Shown here in pieces: positions 11,078 to 19,733 of a stretch of 64,000 bases of DNA (position 1 is the stretch's first letter; each line of letters opens with the position of its first letter). This DNA comes from Holophagales bacterium (lineage in GTDB: Bacteria; Acidobacteriota; Thermoanaerobaculia; Multivoradales; Multivoraceae): the NCBI GenBank assembly GCA_009836625.1, contig VXVC01000002.1, positions 62,001 to 126,000 on the forward strand, read 5' to 3'. The position numbers and the translations under genes are program-made. The notes beneath the pieces were generated by a model. That model had not been told where the DNA came from. It was given only the letters and a program-made list of their open reading frames with translations, and made no database searches.

Positions 11078-12216
11078 CCGATCCGCGTCAACGCCGAGTA
11101 CATCGGCAGGTACATCGAGATGACGATGCCGCCGATCACGACTCCCAGGATCGTGATGAGTGCCGGCTCGAGCAGCTTCATCAGGCTGTCGACGTCGGTG
11201 TCGACCTCCTCCTCGTAGAAGTCGGCGATCCGGTTGAGCATCGGACTGAGCTTGCCGGTCTGTTCGCCGACGTAGACGATCTGGCACAGCATGGTCGGAA
11301 AGACGTTCGTCGCGCGCAGCGCGGCGTGGATCGAGCCGCCCTGCTCGACCTCGTGGCGGACGGTTTCGAGGGCCTCGGCGACGACCGTGTTGCCGGCCGC
11401 GCCGGCGGTGGTCTTCAGCGCGTCGAGGATCGGTATGCCCGAGGCCAGCAGGACGGAGAGGGTGCGGCAGGCGCGTCCCACGACGATCCGCTGCAACAGC
11501 TTGCCGACCAGCGGCAGGCGCAGGACCAGCCGGTCGGCCCACTGGCGGCCCTGACGGGTGCGGAGCAGACGGCTCGCCGCGAACACCGTCGCGGCGGCGC
11601 CGCCGAGCAGAACGAGCACGTAGGCGCCGATGAACTCGCTGACGCCGACGACCAGCCGGGTCAGGAACGGAAGGTCGCCGCCCAGGTCGGCGAACAGGTG
11701 CCGGAACACGGGGATCACCTTCCACAGGATGAGGAACACGACCGCCGAGGCGACGGCGAGGATGGCGGCCGGATAGGTGAGGGCGGAACGGACCTGGTTG
11801 CGGAGCTTCGCCACCTTCTCGATGTGCGTGGCGAGGCGGTCCATCACGGGATGGAGAGCGCCGCTGGCCTCGCCCGCGGCGACCAGGTTCACGTAGAGGT
11901 CGTTGAAGGCCCGCGGCCGGCGTTTCATCGCTTCGGCGAGACCGGCCCCCGCTTCGACCTCAGACCGGACTTCCAGCAGGATGGCGCGGAGTCCGGCGTG
12001 CTGGCCCTGGATGCTCAGGATGTCCAGGCCCTGGAGCAGCGGCAGGCCCGCGTCCAGCAGGACGGCCAACTGGCGGCTGAAGACGGCCAGGGTCTTCGGC
12101 CCGACGCGGCGCCCGGGGCGGAACCAGCGCGGCCGCCAGCGTCGCGGCGTTTCGGGGCCGTCGGGCTCCGGTGCGAGCAGCTCGTCCTCGTCGGCGAGCC
12201 AGGGCGCGCGAAACAC
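11074..12216 (-). CDS. Type IV pilus / type II secretion inner-membrane platform protein (PilC/GspF)
   Basis: This 380-residue protein has two T2SSF domains, each with the typical helical pattern: FSRQLAVLLDAGLPLLQGL at ~45 and RACRTLSVLLASGIPILDAL at ~240. Three membrane helices are present (~160, ~210 and a C-terminal ITILGVVIGGIVISMYLPMY). Such proteins anchor the assembly ATPase beneath the pilus or pseudopilus. It starts with GTG. Other pilus genes are not adjacent, so pilC versus gspF cannot be decided. It could serve natural transformation together with ComF. Confidence 0.92.
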   Translation of the reverse strand: MFRAPWLADEDELLAPEPDGPETPRRWRPRWFRPGRRVGPKTLAVFSRQLAVLLDAGLPLLQGLDILSIQGQHAGLRAILLEVRSEVEAGAGLAEAMKRRPRAFNDLYVNLVAAGEASGALHPVMDRLATHIEKVAKLRNQVRSALTYPAAILAVASAVVFLILWKVIPVFRHLFADLGGDLPFLTRLVVGVSEFIGAYVLVLLGGAAATVFAASRLLRTRQGRQWADRLVLRLPLVGKLLQRIVVGRACRTLSVLLASGIPILDALKTTAGAAGNTVVAEALETVRHEVEQGGSIHAALRATNVFPTMLCQIVYVGEQTGKLSPMLNRIADFYEEEVDTDVDSLMKLLEPALITILGVVIGGIVISMYLPMYSALTRIG

Positions 12217-12244
12217 GCTCAGCGGCCTCCCGGGAAGCCGAGAT

Positions 12245-12260
12245 TGTCGGTGCGCCGGCC
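12245..12260 (-). repeat. Truncated family-A repeat, inverted
   Basis: The reverse complement reads GGCCGGCGCACCGACA, identical to the tail of the two longer family-A copies. It begins directly after the stop codon of the leftward lipoprotein gene, the same placement as copy 1. Confidence 0.55.
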
Positions 12261-12261
12261 G

Positions 12262-12927
12262 TCAGTACGTCGCGGGAACCTCGGCCGCTTCGCCGTCCTC
12301 GTCAGCGGGCATGTCTTCCCAGCTCCTGAGGTGCTCCAGGAGAACGAGGAGGTGGTTGTTGACCCGCGCCGCCGTATCCGCGTTGTCGCCGGGCGGATGG
12401 TCGTAGACGAGGTTGACGAGCCGGTTCTCCATCGGATGAACCATGAACAGCCGGATCCGCTGGAGCGTGGTGCCGTCTTCGGCCTGGAATCTCCCGCGTG
12501 CGTAGCGCGCGGCTCCGAAGGGGCCGTAGAAGAGCGCGCCGCCGACGCCCACGAACTCGCCTCCGGGCAGCGCCTCGAACAGCGGCCGCTGCTCCTCCCT
12601 GATGACGTCGATCGCGGAGATGTCGGCGAGTTCGATGTGGCCTTCAGTGGGCTCGCCGAGCTCGAGATAGATCGAGCCCACCGGACCCGCCGGGGTTTCC
12701 GTCGTCTCGAGGAGCTCGCAGGCAAGCTCCAGGGCATGGGCGCTGGGTTCCACCCGCGCGCAGCCGTCCGGCAGGTCGACGAGTCCGAGCCCCTGCACTT
12801 CGAGGTCGATGCGGGTTGGGCCGGTCTCCTCCGGCGCGGCCTGGCAGCCGATGTGGGCGATCGAGACACCTGTACCGACCAAGACGAAGAAGGCCGTCCG
12901 GAGCCTGTTCCCACTGTGCCTGGACAT
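12262..12927 (-). CDS. Probable secreted or lipid-anchored protein of unknown function
   Basis: This 221-residue product starts MSRHSGNRLRT and has a hydrophobic signal (AFFVLVGTGVSIAHIGC) whose Cys at ~29 could be a lipid attachment site, although the lipobox (AHIGC) is not canonical. The mature part is acidic, with two beta-rich stretches (DLEVQGLGLVDLPDG, GRFQAEDGTTLQRIRLFMV) and the signature HPMENRLVNLVYDHP. No family is recognised. It is divergent from the asparagine-synthase-like gene, sharing an 84-base promoter region, so the two may be co-regulated. Confidence 0.75.
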   Translation of the reverse strand: MSRHSGNRLRTAFFVLVGTGVSIAHIGCQAAPEETGPTRIDLEVQGLGLVDLPDGCARVEPSAHALELACELLETTETPAGPVGSIYLELGEPTEGHIELADISAIDVIREEQRPLFEALPGGEFVGVGGALFYGPFGAARYARGRFQAEDGTTLQRIRLFMVHPMENRLVNLVYDHPPGDNADTAARVNNHLLVLLEHLRSWEDMPADEDGEAAEVPATY

Positions 12928-13011
12928 CGCCGGGACAGTACCATGCAGGTCACCGCCGATCGGGGTCGGATCGTGTCGGCGCGGACATGCCGTTGGCCTG
13001 GAGGAAAGACC

Positions 13012-14340
13012 GTGGACAAGCCCATCGCCCGTGTGCTCAACCTGATCGACGACAGCGAACAGCGCCTCTGGACGCTGACGCCGGACGAGGCGCGAGGCCG
13101 CCTGCTCGACGGGCCCGGGGCGGTGCTCGGGATCGACGGTTCGTTCGCTCTGGCCGCCCGTCGCGGCGTCGACGTCGTGATGGCCCGCAGCCTGGATCGG
13201 CCGATGCGCTACTTCCTGGCCAAGGAGTCTTCGGGGCCGATGTTGGTCATCGCCCAGCGCATCGACGAGATCAGGGACTGCCTCGCCGCCGAGGGCTATC
13301 TCGACCAGTTCCATCCGACCTACACCCGGATGGTCCCCGCGCACCACGCGACGACGCTGCGCCTGGTCGGCTGCCCGGACCCGAACCCGACCCACGTGCG
13401 CTTCTTCGATCCGCCCCGGGGCACGCTGCCGCCTGATCCAGGCCTGATCGGGGAGCGCTACGTCGAGGCGCTGATGTTCGAGCTCCGGGGCTGGCTCGGC
13501 GCGCTGCCGGCCGGCCGCGCCCGGGAGCCGATCGGGGTGTGCTTTTCGGGCGGCATCGACAGCGGGGCGGTGCTGGTGGCTCTCAACCGCGCGCTGCTCG
13601 AGTCGGGCCAGAGCGCCGCGCGACTCAAGGCGTTCACCCTCCGGGTCGGCGCCGGCGCCGGTGATGCGACGCAGGCGCGGGAGTTCCTGCGGCGCATGGA
13701 CCTCGAGATGCTGGGCGAGGAGATCGAGGCCGACGCCGCGGCCGTCGATCCCCTGGGGGCGGTCGAGGTGATCGAGGACTACAAGCCGCTCGACGTCGAG
13801 TGCGCCGCGGTCGGCCTCGCCCTGTTGCGGGGGATCCGGGCCCGTTACCCCGACTGGCGCCTGCTGGTCGATGGCGACGGCGGCGACGAGAACCTGAAGG
13901 ACTATCCACTGGAGGAGAACCACGAGCTGACGATCACAAGCGTGGTCAACAACTCGATGCTCTACCAGGAGGGCTGGGGCGTCGACGCGATCAAGCACTC
14001 CCAGACCTACTCGGGCGGCCTCGGCCGGGCCACCGTCCGCACCCACGCGCCGGCGCGTCTGCTCGGCTTCGAGGGCTTCAGCCCGTTTACCCGGCCTGCG
14101 GTCATCGCGGTGGCCGAGGCGATCCCCTTCGCGACCCTGGTCGGCGCCTCCCACGAGGCGCTCTACGAACTGAAGGGCGAGGTCGTGCGCCGCGGCATGA
14201 AGCGGGTGCTGGGCGTCGACTTCCCGGTCTTCCCGAAGCGCCGCTTCCAGGAAGGCGCGGCCTCGGAGGACGTCTTCGCGGCCGCCTTCGAGCGGCCGCC
14301 GGAGCAGTACCGCCGGCACTTCCAGTCGCTCTACGCCTGA
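13012..14340 (+). CDS. Asparagine-synthase-like ATP-dependent enzyme lacking the glutaminase domain
   Basis: This 442-residue protein has the ATP pyrophosphatase loop CFSGGIDSGA (about 177-186) and downstream DGDGGDENLKDYPLE, the conserved acidic patch of asparagine synthetase domains. Asn synthetase B carries an N-terminal Cys-dependent glutamine amidotransferase half. Here residues 1-150 do not start with the required Cys and look unrelated. The enzyme probably adenylates a carboxylate and couples it to an amine or ammonia from elsewhere. The start is GTG, chosen for the GGAGGAAAG immediately upstream. It leads a run with a radical SAM and a halogenase-like gene. The substrate is unknown. 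Confidence 0.8.
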   Translation: MDKPIARVLNLIDDSEQRLWTLTPDEARGRLLDGPGAVLGIDGSFALAARRGVDVVMARSLDRPMRYFLAKESSGPMLVIAQRIDEIRDCLAAEGYLDQFHPTYTRMVPAHHATTLRLVGCPDPNPTHVRFFDPPRGTLPPDPGLIGERYVEALMFELRGWLGALPAGRAREPIGVCFSGGIDSGAVLVALNRALLESGQSAARLKAFTLRVGAGAGDATQAREFLRRMDLEMLGEEIEADAAAVDPLGAVEVIEDYKPLDVECAAVGLALLRGIRARYPDWRLLVDGDGGDENLKDYPLEENHELTITSVVNNSMLYQEGWGVDAIKHSQTYSGGLGRATVRTHAPARLLGFEGFSPFTRPAVIAVAEAIPFATLVGASHEALYELKGEVVRRGMKRVLGVDFPVFPKRRFQEGAASEDVFAAAFERPPEQYRRHFQSLYA

Positions 14341-14344
14341 GGGG

Positions 14345-15373
14345 ATGCCGACTTGGGTGCGCGGGTCTTCTGACCCGCTGCCGCCGGAGGCGGCCGGAAG
14401 ACGCGCCGCGGAGCGGCGACGATCGTCCGCGGTTCGGGCGCTCCGTCCGCCCAGGCCGGTCCACGACCCGTGGCGGACCCAGGGAGTGACGGTCGAGCTG
14501 GAGCGCGGCCCCGACGGTGAGTTCACGCCCTCGGCGACCGTGTTTCTGACCGGCGCGGAGTGCCCCTTCACCTGCGTGTTCTGCGACCTCTGGCGGTACA
14601 CGGTCGACGGACCGACGCCCGCCGGGGCGCTGCCGGCGCAGTTGTCGGCGGCGCTGGAGCAGCTCCCCGGTCTGCTCCGGGAAGCGGGACTCGATCGCTG
14701 CGACCAGCTCAAGCTGTACAACGCGAGCAACTTCTTCGACCGGCACGCGGTGCCGGAGGCGGACCTGGAACCGACCGCCCGCCTGGCCGGCGGATTTCGG
14801 CGGGTGGTGGTCGAATGCCACCCGCGGCTGGTCGACGAACGGGTGCGTCGCTTCGCGGACCGCTTGCCGGGTCGGCTGGAAGTGGCGATGGGCCTGGAGA
14901 CGGCGCACCCGGAGGCGCTGTCCCGTCTGGGCAAGCAGTTGACTCTGGAGCAGTTCGACCGGGCCGCGGAGCGCCTGCGCGCGGACGGCGTGGATCTGCG
15001 GGTGTTCGTGCTGGTCGGCGTGCCCTTCGTCCAGGCGGCGGAGCAGGCGAAGTGGGTTTCGGAGAGCGTGCGTCACGCGGCCCGCGCGGGGGCCCGGTCG
15101 GTGGCCCTGATCCCGGTGCGGGGCGGCAACGGGGAGCTGGAGCGGCTGCGGGCGTTGAGCGAGTTCGAGCCTCCTAGCCTGAGGCTGTTGGAAGAGTCCC
15201 TGGCGGAAGGGCTGCTGGCGGCCGGGGCGGCCCTCGCCGTGCAGGTGGACCCTTGGGATCTCGATCAGGTCGCGTCGGGTTGCGACGCCTGCCGGGACGC
15301 CCGCGTCGCGGCGATCCGGAAGATGAATCGGACCGGTGTGCCGCGGCGGACGGTGTGCGGTGATTGCGACTGA
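14345..15373 (+). CDS. Radical SAM protein
   Basis: The CxxxCxxC [4Fe-4S] motif is at C73/C77/C80 (ECPFTCVFCDLW). Extra cysteines near the C-terminus (CDACRDAR, CGDCD) may bind a second cluster. The conserved segment begins about residue 38 (RPVHDPWR), and no ATG/GTG/TTG lies between residue 5 and residue 48. Translation therefore apparently starts at ATG 14345 or GTG 14357, inside or just before a family-B repeat, and the repeat encodes residues ~4-18. A GTG at 14486 would cut the core. Its 3' end overlaps the flavoprotein gene by 14 bases. The reaction is unknown. Confidence 0.85.
   Translation: MPTWVRGSSDPLPPEAAGRRAAERRRSSAVRALRPPRPVHDPWRTQGVTVELERGPDGEFTPSATVFLTGAECPFTCVFCDLWRYTVDGPTPAGALPAQLSAALEQLPGLLREAGLDRCDQLKLYNASNFFDRHAVPEADLEPTARLAGGFRRVVVECHPRLVDERVRRFADRLPGRLEVAMGLETAHPEALSRLGKQLTLEQFDRAAERLRADGVDLRVFVLVGVPFVQAAEQAKWVSESVRHAARAGARSVALIPVRGGNGELERLRALSEFEPPSLRLLEESLAEGLLAAGAALAVQVDPWDLDQVASGCDACRDARVAAIRKMNRTGVPRRTVCGDCD
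14356..14420 (+). repeat. Dispersed hairpin repeat, family B, copy 2 (inside a coding region)
   Basis: The same 39-base core as the copies at 8446 and 35226, with both hairpins intact (loop GGA in the second). It is followed by a different third hairpin (GCCGC-GGA-GCGGC). Unlike the other copies it lies in frame at the 5' end of the radical SAM gene. Confidence 0.85.
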
Positions 15374-16913
15374 GCGGCGCGAGATAGTGATCGCGGGCGG
15401 CGGCTTCGCGGGTTCCATCCTCGCGCGGGCGCTTCATGCCGAAGGCCGGGACCTGCTCCTGCTGGAGCGGGGCCGCCATCCGCGGTTCGCGCTCGGCGAA
15501 TCGTCGACGCCGCTCGCCAACCTCGCCCTCGAGCGGCTGGCGGTGCGCTACGGCTTAGACGATCTGTGGGACCTTGCCGCCCACGGCCGCTGGCGCCGCC
15601 GGCTGCCGGAGGTGGGCCGGGGACTCAAGCGGGGCTTCTGCTTCTACGAGCACGAGCCGGGCGAGGTCTTTTCGCCCGGGCCGTCGAGCAGTCGGCGGCT
15701 GGTCGTAGCCGCCTCGCCCGACGACGACGCGGCGGACAACCAGTGGCTGCGCGCGGACGTGGATCGCTTCCTGTTCGAGCGCGCCCGGGCCGAGGGCGTG
15801 GAGTGCCGGGAAGAGACTGCCGTCGAAGTGATCTCGGTTCCCGGTGACGCGGACGGCGGTCCGGTCCGGCTCAGGGCGGGCGACCGGATCGTCGAGGCCG
15901 ACCTGCTGGTCGACGCGACGGGCGGCTCGCCGCTGGCGGCCAGCCTGGGCGCGGGGGAGGCGTCGCCGCGGTTGCGGACGAACCTGGTCTACTCCCACTT
16001 CGCCGGCGTCGAGCCCTTCGAGCGCGCCGAGGGCTGGCCGGACTCGCCGTTTCCCGAGCGCTGGAGCGCCTCGCACCACCTGCTCGAGGAGGGCTGGATG
16101 TACCAGCTCCGGTTCGACGACGGATCGGTGAGCGCGGGCTTCCTGCTGACCGGGGACCCCGCGGGCGCGGCCGAGACCGTGTTCGCTTCGTTGCTGGGCC
16201 GGTACCCGTCGCTGGCGCGCCAGTTCGCGGACAGCAGACCGCTACGGCCGGTGGTGTCGCGTTCCGGCGTTGCGTACCGGCGCGACCTGGCCGCCGGCCG
16301 AGGCTGGCTGCTCCTGCCGCACAGCTTTGCCTTCGCCGACCCGATGTTCTCGACCGGCATCGCCTGGAGTCTGCTCGCGGTGGAGCGGGTGGTCGACCTC
16401 TGCCGGAACGGCGTGCCCGCGCTTGGCCTCCTGGAGCGCTACGGGAGTCTCCTGGCCGCCGAGGCGGACCACATCGACCGGCTGCTCGTCGCGGCCTATC
16501 GATTCATGCCGGACATGGAGCGGTTCGCCGCGCCGGCGATGGTCTACTTCGCAGCCGCCTCCTTCGACGAGCTGCGACAGCGCCTGCTCGATCCGCCCAC
16601 GGAGGGTTGGTGCTGGGAGGGCTTTCTCGGCACCGGCGACGGACGCCGCAGGCTGTTCGAGGAACTCGACGAGCGGTGCGTGTCCGCAGGCGTGAGCGGG
16701 TCGCTGGCCGAGTGGGTGGGACCGGCGATCGAGCGCTGGAACCTGATCGGGCTCCTGGACCCGCGTCGACGCAACGCGTACCCGGTCGACCTGGAGGACA
16801 TGGAATGGCGGGCGGTTCAGGTCGCCGCCGGCCTTGGGCTCGATGCGGCGGAGTTGCGACGGCGTTGGCCGCGGCTGCGGAGTCCGGATCACCTCAGCGC
16901 GGCGCTAGCATGA
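15360..16913 (+). CDS. FAD-dependent oxidoreductase related to flavin-dependent halogenases
   Basis: This ~517-residue flavoprotein has the Rossmann fingerprint IVIAGGGFAGS (about 9-19), the LGESSTPL segment typical of tryptophan-halogenase-like proteins, and the FAD-binding DATGGS. The region equivalent to the halogenase WxWxIP motif reads GWMYQLRFDDGSVSAGF, so the diagnostic tryptophans and the IP are lost. Halogenation is doubtful; a reductase or hydroxylase role is equally possible. The GTG start overlaps the radical SAM stop by 14 bases, implying coupling. Six bases separate it from tmk. Confidence 0.8.
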   Translation: MIATERREIVIAGGGFAGSILARALHAEGRDLLLLERGRHPRFALGESSTPLANLALERLAVRYGLDDLWDLAAHGRWRRRLPEVGRGLKRGFCFYEHEPGEVFSPGPSSSRRLVVAASPDDDAADNQWLRADVDRFLFERARAEGVECREETAVEVISVPGDADGGPVRLRAGDRIVEADLLVDATGGSPLAASLGAGEASPRLRTNLVYSHFAGVEPFERAEGWPDSPFPERWSASHHLLEEGWMYQLRFDDGSVSAGFLLTGDPAGAAETVFASLLGRYPSLARQFADSRPLRPVVSRSGVAYRRDLAAGRGWLLLPHSFAFADPMFSTGIAWSLLAVERVVDLCRNGVPALGLLERYGSLLAAEADHIDRLLVAAYRFMPDMERFAAPAMVYFAAASFDELRQRLLDPPTEGWCWEGFLGTGDGRRRLFEELDERCVSAGVSGSLAEWVGPAIERWNLIGLLDPRRRNAYPVDLEDMEWRAVQVAAGLGLDAAELRRRWPRLRSPDHLSAALA

Positions 16914-16919
16914 CCCCGA

Positions 16920-17561
16920 ATGTCCGGCCTGTTCATCACCTTCGAGGGCCTCGACGGCAGCGGCAAGTCGACCCAACTCAAGCGGGTGGCGGCGGATCTC
17001 GAACGCCGCGGCGTCGCTCACGTGGTCACCCGCGAGCCCGGCGGCACGCCCTTCGCCGATCTCCTGCGGGAGCTGTTTCTGCGGCGGGAAGCGGCCCAGG
17101 TCGATGGCGTCGTGGAGCTGATGCTGGTGTTCGCAAGCCGGCGGCAGCACCTGATCGAGGTGATCGAACCGGCGGTCGCGGCCGGCGCCGTCGTGCTCTG
17201 CGACCGCTTCACTGACTCGACCTACGCCTACCAGGGCGGCGGCCGCGGAGTGCCGCGGGAGGCGATCGCAGAAGCGGACCGGCTGGCCACGGGCTGCCGG
17301 GCGCCTGATCGCACCCTGTTCTTCGAGCTGTCCCCAGAGGAGGCGCAGCGACGGCGGCGCGAAGGGGCCGCCGACCGCATCGACCGGGAGAGTCTGGCCT
17401 TCTACCGCCGGGTCCACGAGGCGTACGGGCGGCGGATCGCCGCCGAGCCGGAGCGCTTCCGCGTGATCGCCGCGACGGCGTCCATCGACGACGTGGCGCG
17501 AGCGGTCGAGGCCGAGCTCAGCGACTTGCTGCGGCCGTTAAGCCAGGCGGCCGGCGCGTGA
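16920..17561 (+). CDS. tmk: Thymidylate kinase
   Basis: Phosphorylates dTMP to dTDP. This 213-residue protein has the P-loop EGLDGSGKST (9-18), the DR motif VLCDRFTDSTYAYQGGGRG and a LID-like REGAADRIDRES. The length is normal for bacterial Tmk. Its stop overlaps the holB start (GTGA), the classic tmk-holB pairing. It follows the flavoprotein gene closely, so it may be co-transcribed with the upstream cluster without functional connection. Confidence 0.97.
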   Translation: MSGLFITFEGLDGSGKSTQLKRVAADLERRGVAHVVTREPGGTPFADLLRELFLRREAAQVDGVVELMLVFASRRQHLIEVIEPAVAAGAVVLCDRFTDSTYAYQGGGRGVPREAIAEADRLATGCRAPDRTLFFELSPEEAQRRRREGAADRIDRESLAFYRRVHEAYGRRIAAEPERFRVIAATASIDDVARAVEAELSDLLRPLSQAAGA

Positions 17562-18520
17562 ACCGGACCGCGGACCGGTTGATGCCGCTGGCCGCGGCCG
17601 GCCGTCTCTACACCTCGGTGATCGTCTCCGGCGGGACGCCGGCCGAAAGGCGCGACTACGCGTTTGAGATTGGCCGCGCGTTGCTTTGCGAGCGCGCGCG
17701 GGCGGAGCGACCATGCGGCGAATGCCGGCACTGCCAGCGGGTCGATCCGGAGCGGTATGCCAGCGAGGCCCGGGCCAAGGAGAAGTCGGAGAAGAGGCGC
17801 CGCACGGCCGGGAACCAGGGTGACGTGGGTGTTCGGCAGTCTCATCCGGACTTCATGCTGCTGGAACGCCCACCCGGGGCGCGCGATATCGGAGTCGACA
17901 TGGTGAGGCCCGTCGTGCGCTCGGCCCAGATGTCGCCTTTCGAGGCTCGAGGACAGGTGTACGTCATCGGCGAGGCGGAGACCCTCAACCCCTTCGGCGC
18001 GAACGTCCTCCTCAAGACCCTGGAGGAACCGGTCGGCAGTACGCCCCGGCACTTCCTCCTGCTGACCCATTCGGCCCAGGAACTGCTGCCGACGTTGCGG
18101 AGCCGGTCGCAGACGGTCTATCTCGGTGGCAAGCGCGTCGTGACGGACAGTGAACGGATTACGAAGCTGGTGGCTCATTGGCGGCGTTTGCCTGACGATG
18201 GTGGGTTCGCCCTGTGGATCTCCGGTCTGACCGACCTCCTGATCGACATCGGAGAAAAGGGACTTGACGACGTTCGCGACCGGCAGGGCTGGACGCGAAT
18301 CGCGACCGCCGTGACCGAGGCGGCCGTTGCGCTAGACGACCGGAGCGACCGAGCAGCAGCGCTGGCGCTGGCCGCCGATTTGCTGGACGCCCACCGGCTG
18401 CGGGAGCGGTACATTCAGCCCCGCCGGATCATCGAGGGCCTGGCGGCCCGCCGGTTGCGACGAGATCGACCGGAGACCGGGTTCGAGAGTTCGGTCAACG
18501 TGTTGATGGGACCGCCTTGA
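17558..18520 (+). CDS. holB: DNA polymerase III delta-prime subunit (clamp loader)
   Basis: This 320-residue AAA+ clamp-loader subunit carries the zinc-binding module C44...C53-x2-C56-x2-C59. The Walker A position reads VSGGTPAERR, without a GK(T/S), as expected for non-hydrolysing delta-prime. The sensor region LLKTLEEPVGSTPRHFLLLT is well conserved. A short Lys/Arg-rich insertion (KEKSEKRRRTAGN) follows the zinc module. The GTG start is coupled to tmk. A family-A repeat begins about 10 bases after the stop. Confidence 0.93.
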   Translation: MNRTADRLMPLAAAGRLYTSVIVSGGTPAERRDYAFEIGRALLCERARAERPCGECRHCQRVDPERYASEARAKEKSEKRRRTAGNQGDVGVRQSHPDFMLLERPPGARDIGVDMVRPVVRSAQMSPFEARGQVYVIGEAETLNPFGANVLLKTLEEPVGSTPRHFLLLTHSAQELLPTLRSRSQTVYLGGKRVVTDSERITKLVAHWRRLPDDGGFALWISGLTDLLIDIGEKGLDDVRDRQGWTRIATAVTEAAVALDDRSDRAAALALAADLLDAHRLRERYIQPRRIIEGLAARRLRRDRPETGFESSVNVLMGPP

Positions 18521-18530
18521 CGGTCGCCTT

Positions 18531-18605
18531 GCACTGGCTCGCCGCTTCGCGGCTCGCGCTTGTGCCGGCCAGAAGGCCGGCGCACCGACACCCACCGACA
18601 GTTTC
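18531..18605 (+). repeat. Dispersed hairpin repeat, family A, copy 2
   Basis: About 75 bases matching 4893-4970 with only a few differences: the same GCCGC-TTC-GCGGC hairpin, then GCCGGCC-AGA-AGGCCGGC, then GCACCGACAC and GACAGTTTC. It lies just after holB, in the gap before the DsbA-like gene, consistent with a terminator-like role. Confidence 0.8.
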
Positions 18606-18644
18606 CCACCCCTCCGGTAGAGTCTCGCGAAAGAGGAGGGGACC

Positions 18645-19733
18645 TTGACCACAGACACTTCCGAGCACAGGAACCGGCCGACCTGGGCTCTCCATCTGGC
18701 CCTCTACGCGGTCCTGCTGGCGGTCATCGGTTTCCTGGTTCTGCGGCCGGAATCCGGGGCGGCGGCGCAGGAGGACGAACCGGGCGAGGAGCAGGTCGCG
18801 GCGCGCCTCGACGGCGTGGACATCGGCTACGACGAGGCGCTCGAACGCGCCGCCGCGCAGCTCGATCAACTGGAGCAGCAGCGCATTCAGTGCGATCTGC
18901 AGGTCGCCTCGGAGCGTCATGGACTGCTCGAGCGGACCCTCGAAGGGATCGTGCGCGACCGGCTGATCGAGGCCAGCGCGGAGAGCGCGGGTCTCGAGGT
19001 CGCGGACTGGCGGTCGGGAGAGATGGAGCGGCTCGAAGCCGGCGTGACGGACGAGGACGTCGATGCCTTCTTCGTGGAGAACGAAGGGCGCATCCGGGGC
19101 GGGCGGGAAGAGCTCGAACCCCAGGTGCGGACCTACCTGGCGCAGCAGCGCTTCGTCGATGTGCTCGAGGACGGCCACGAGATCGAGTACCTGCTCGAGC
19201 CCTACCGTCTGGAGGTCGATCCGGCCGAAGGGCCGGTGCGGGGCGCGGCGGCGGCGCCGGTCACGATCGTCGAGTGGTCGGACTTCGAGTGCCCCTACTG
19301 CAGGAGCGTCCTGCCGACGCTGGAGCGGGTCCTGGAGGAGTACCCGGAGCAGGTGCGGCTCGTGTTCCGCCACTTCCCGCTGCACGCGATCCATCCGAAC
19401 GCCCAGGCCGCCGCCGAGGCAGGCGTGTGCGCCCAGGATCTCGGGGCCTTCTGGGAGCTGCACGACCTGATGTTCGACGAGCAGGACACCCTGACCCTGG
19501 ACGACCTGAAGGACAAGGCGGAGCGGGCCGGCCTCGACGCGGAGGCGTTCACCGCCTGCCTGGAGCAGGAGGGCATCGCCTCTCGGGTCGACGCCGACCG
19601 CCGCGCGGGGATCGAGGTCGGAGTGAACGGGACGCCGGCGCTGTTCGTCAACGGCCGGCCGCTTGCCGGCGCGGTCGCCTACGAACAGTTGGCCGAGGTG
19701 GTCGAGGACGAGCTCGAGCGCGCGAGTGGGTAG
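18645..19733 (+). CDS. Membrane-anchored DsbA-family thiol oxidoreductase with SurA-like N-domain
   Basis: This 362-residue protein has an N-terminal membrane segment (LALYAVLLAVIGFLVL, ~18-34) and an acidic linker. A helical region (about 48-180) resembles the N-terminal domain of SurA-type peptidyl-prolyl isomerases. A thioredoxin-fold domain follows with active site CPYC (216-219) and the cis-Pro loop VNGTPALFVNG. It should act in the periplasm on disulfide formation or isomerisation. Start is TTG, preceded by GAGGAGGGGACC. Periplasmic oxidative folding fits the c-type cytochromes of the window. Confidence 0.88.
   Translation: MTTDTSEHRNRPTWALHLALYAVLLAVIGFLVLRPESGAAAQEDEPGEEQVAARLDGVDIGYDEALERAAAQLDQLEQQRIQCDLQVASERHGLLERTLEGIVRDRLIEASAESAGLEVADWRSGEMERLEAGVTDEDVDAFFVENEGRIRGGREELEPQVRTYLAQQRFVDVLEDGHEIEYLLEPYRLEVDPAEGPVRGAAAAPVTIVEWSDFECPYCRSVLPTLERVLEEYPEQVRLVFRHFPLHAIHPNAQAAAEAGVCAQDLGAFWELHDLMFDEQDTLTLDDLKDKAERAGLDAEAFTACLEQEGIASRVDADRRAGIEVGVNGTPALFVNGRPLAGAVAYEQLAEVVEDELERASG

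Noticed and set aside
11326..13011. Upstream extension of the asparagine-synthase-like frame through pilC and the lipoprotein gene
   Set aside because: The open frame continues only by composition; the ribosome binding site and conserved sequence begin at GTG 13012.
15360..16913. Firm call of tryptophan halogenase
   Set aside because: The WxWxIP motif is not conserved, so only a family-level flavoprotein call is made.
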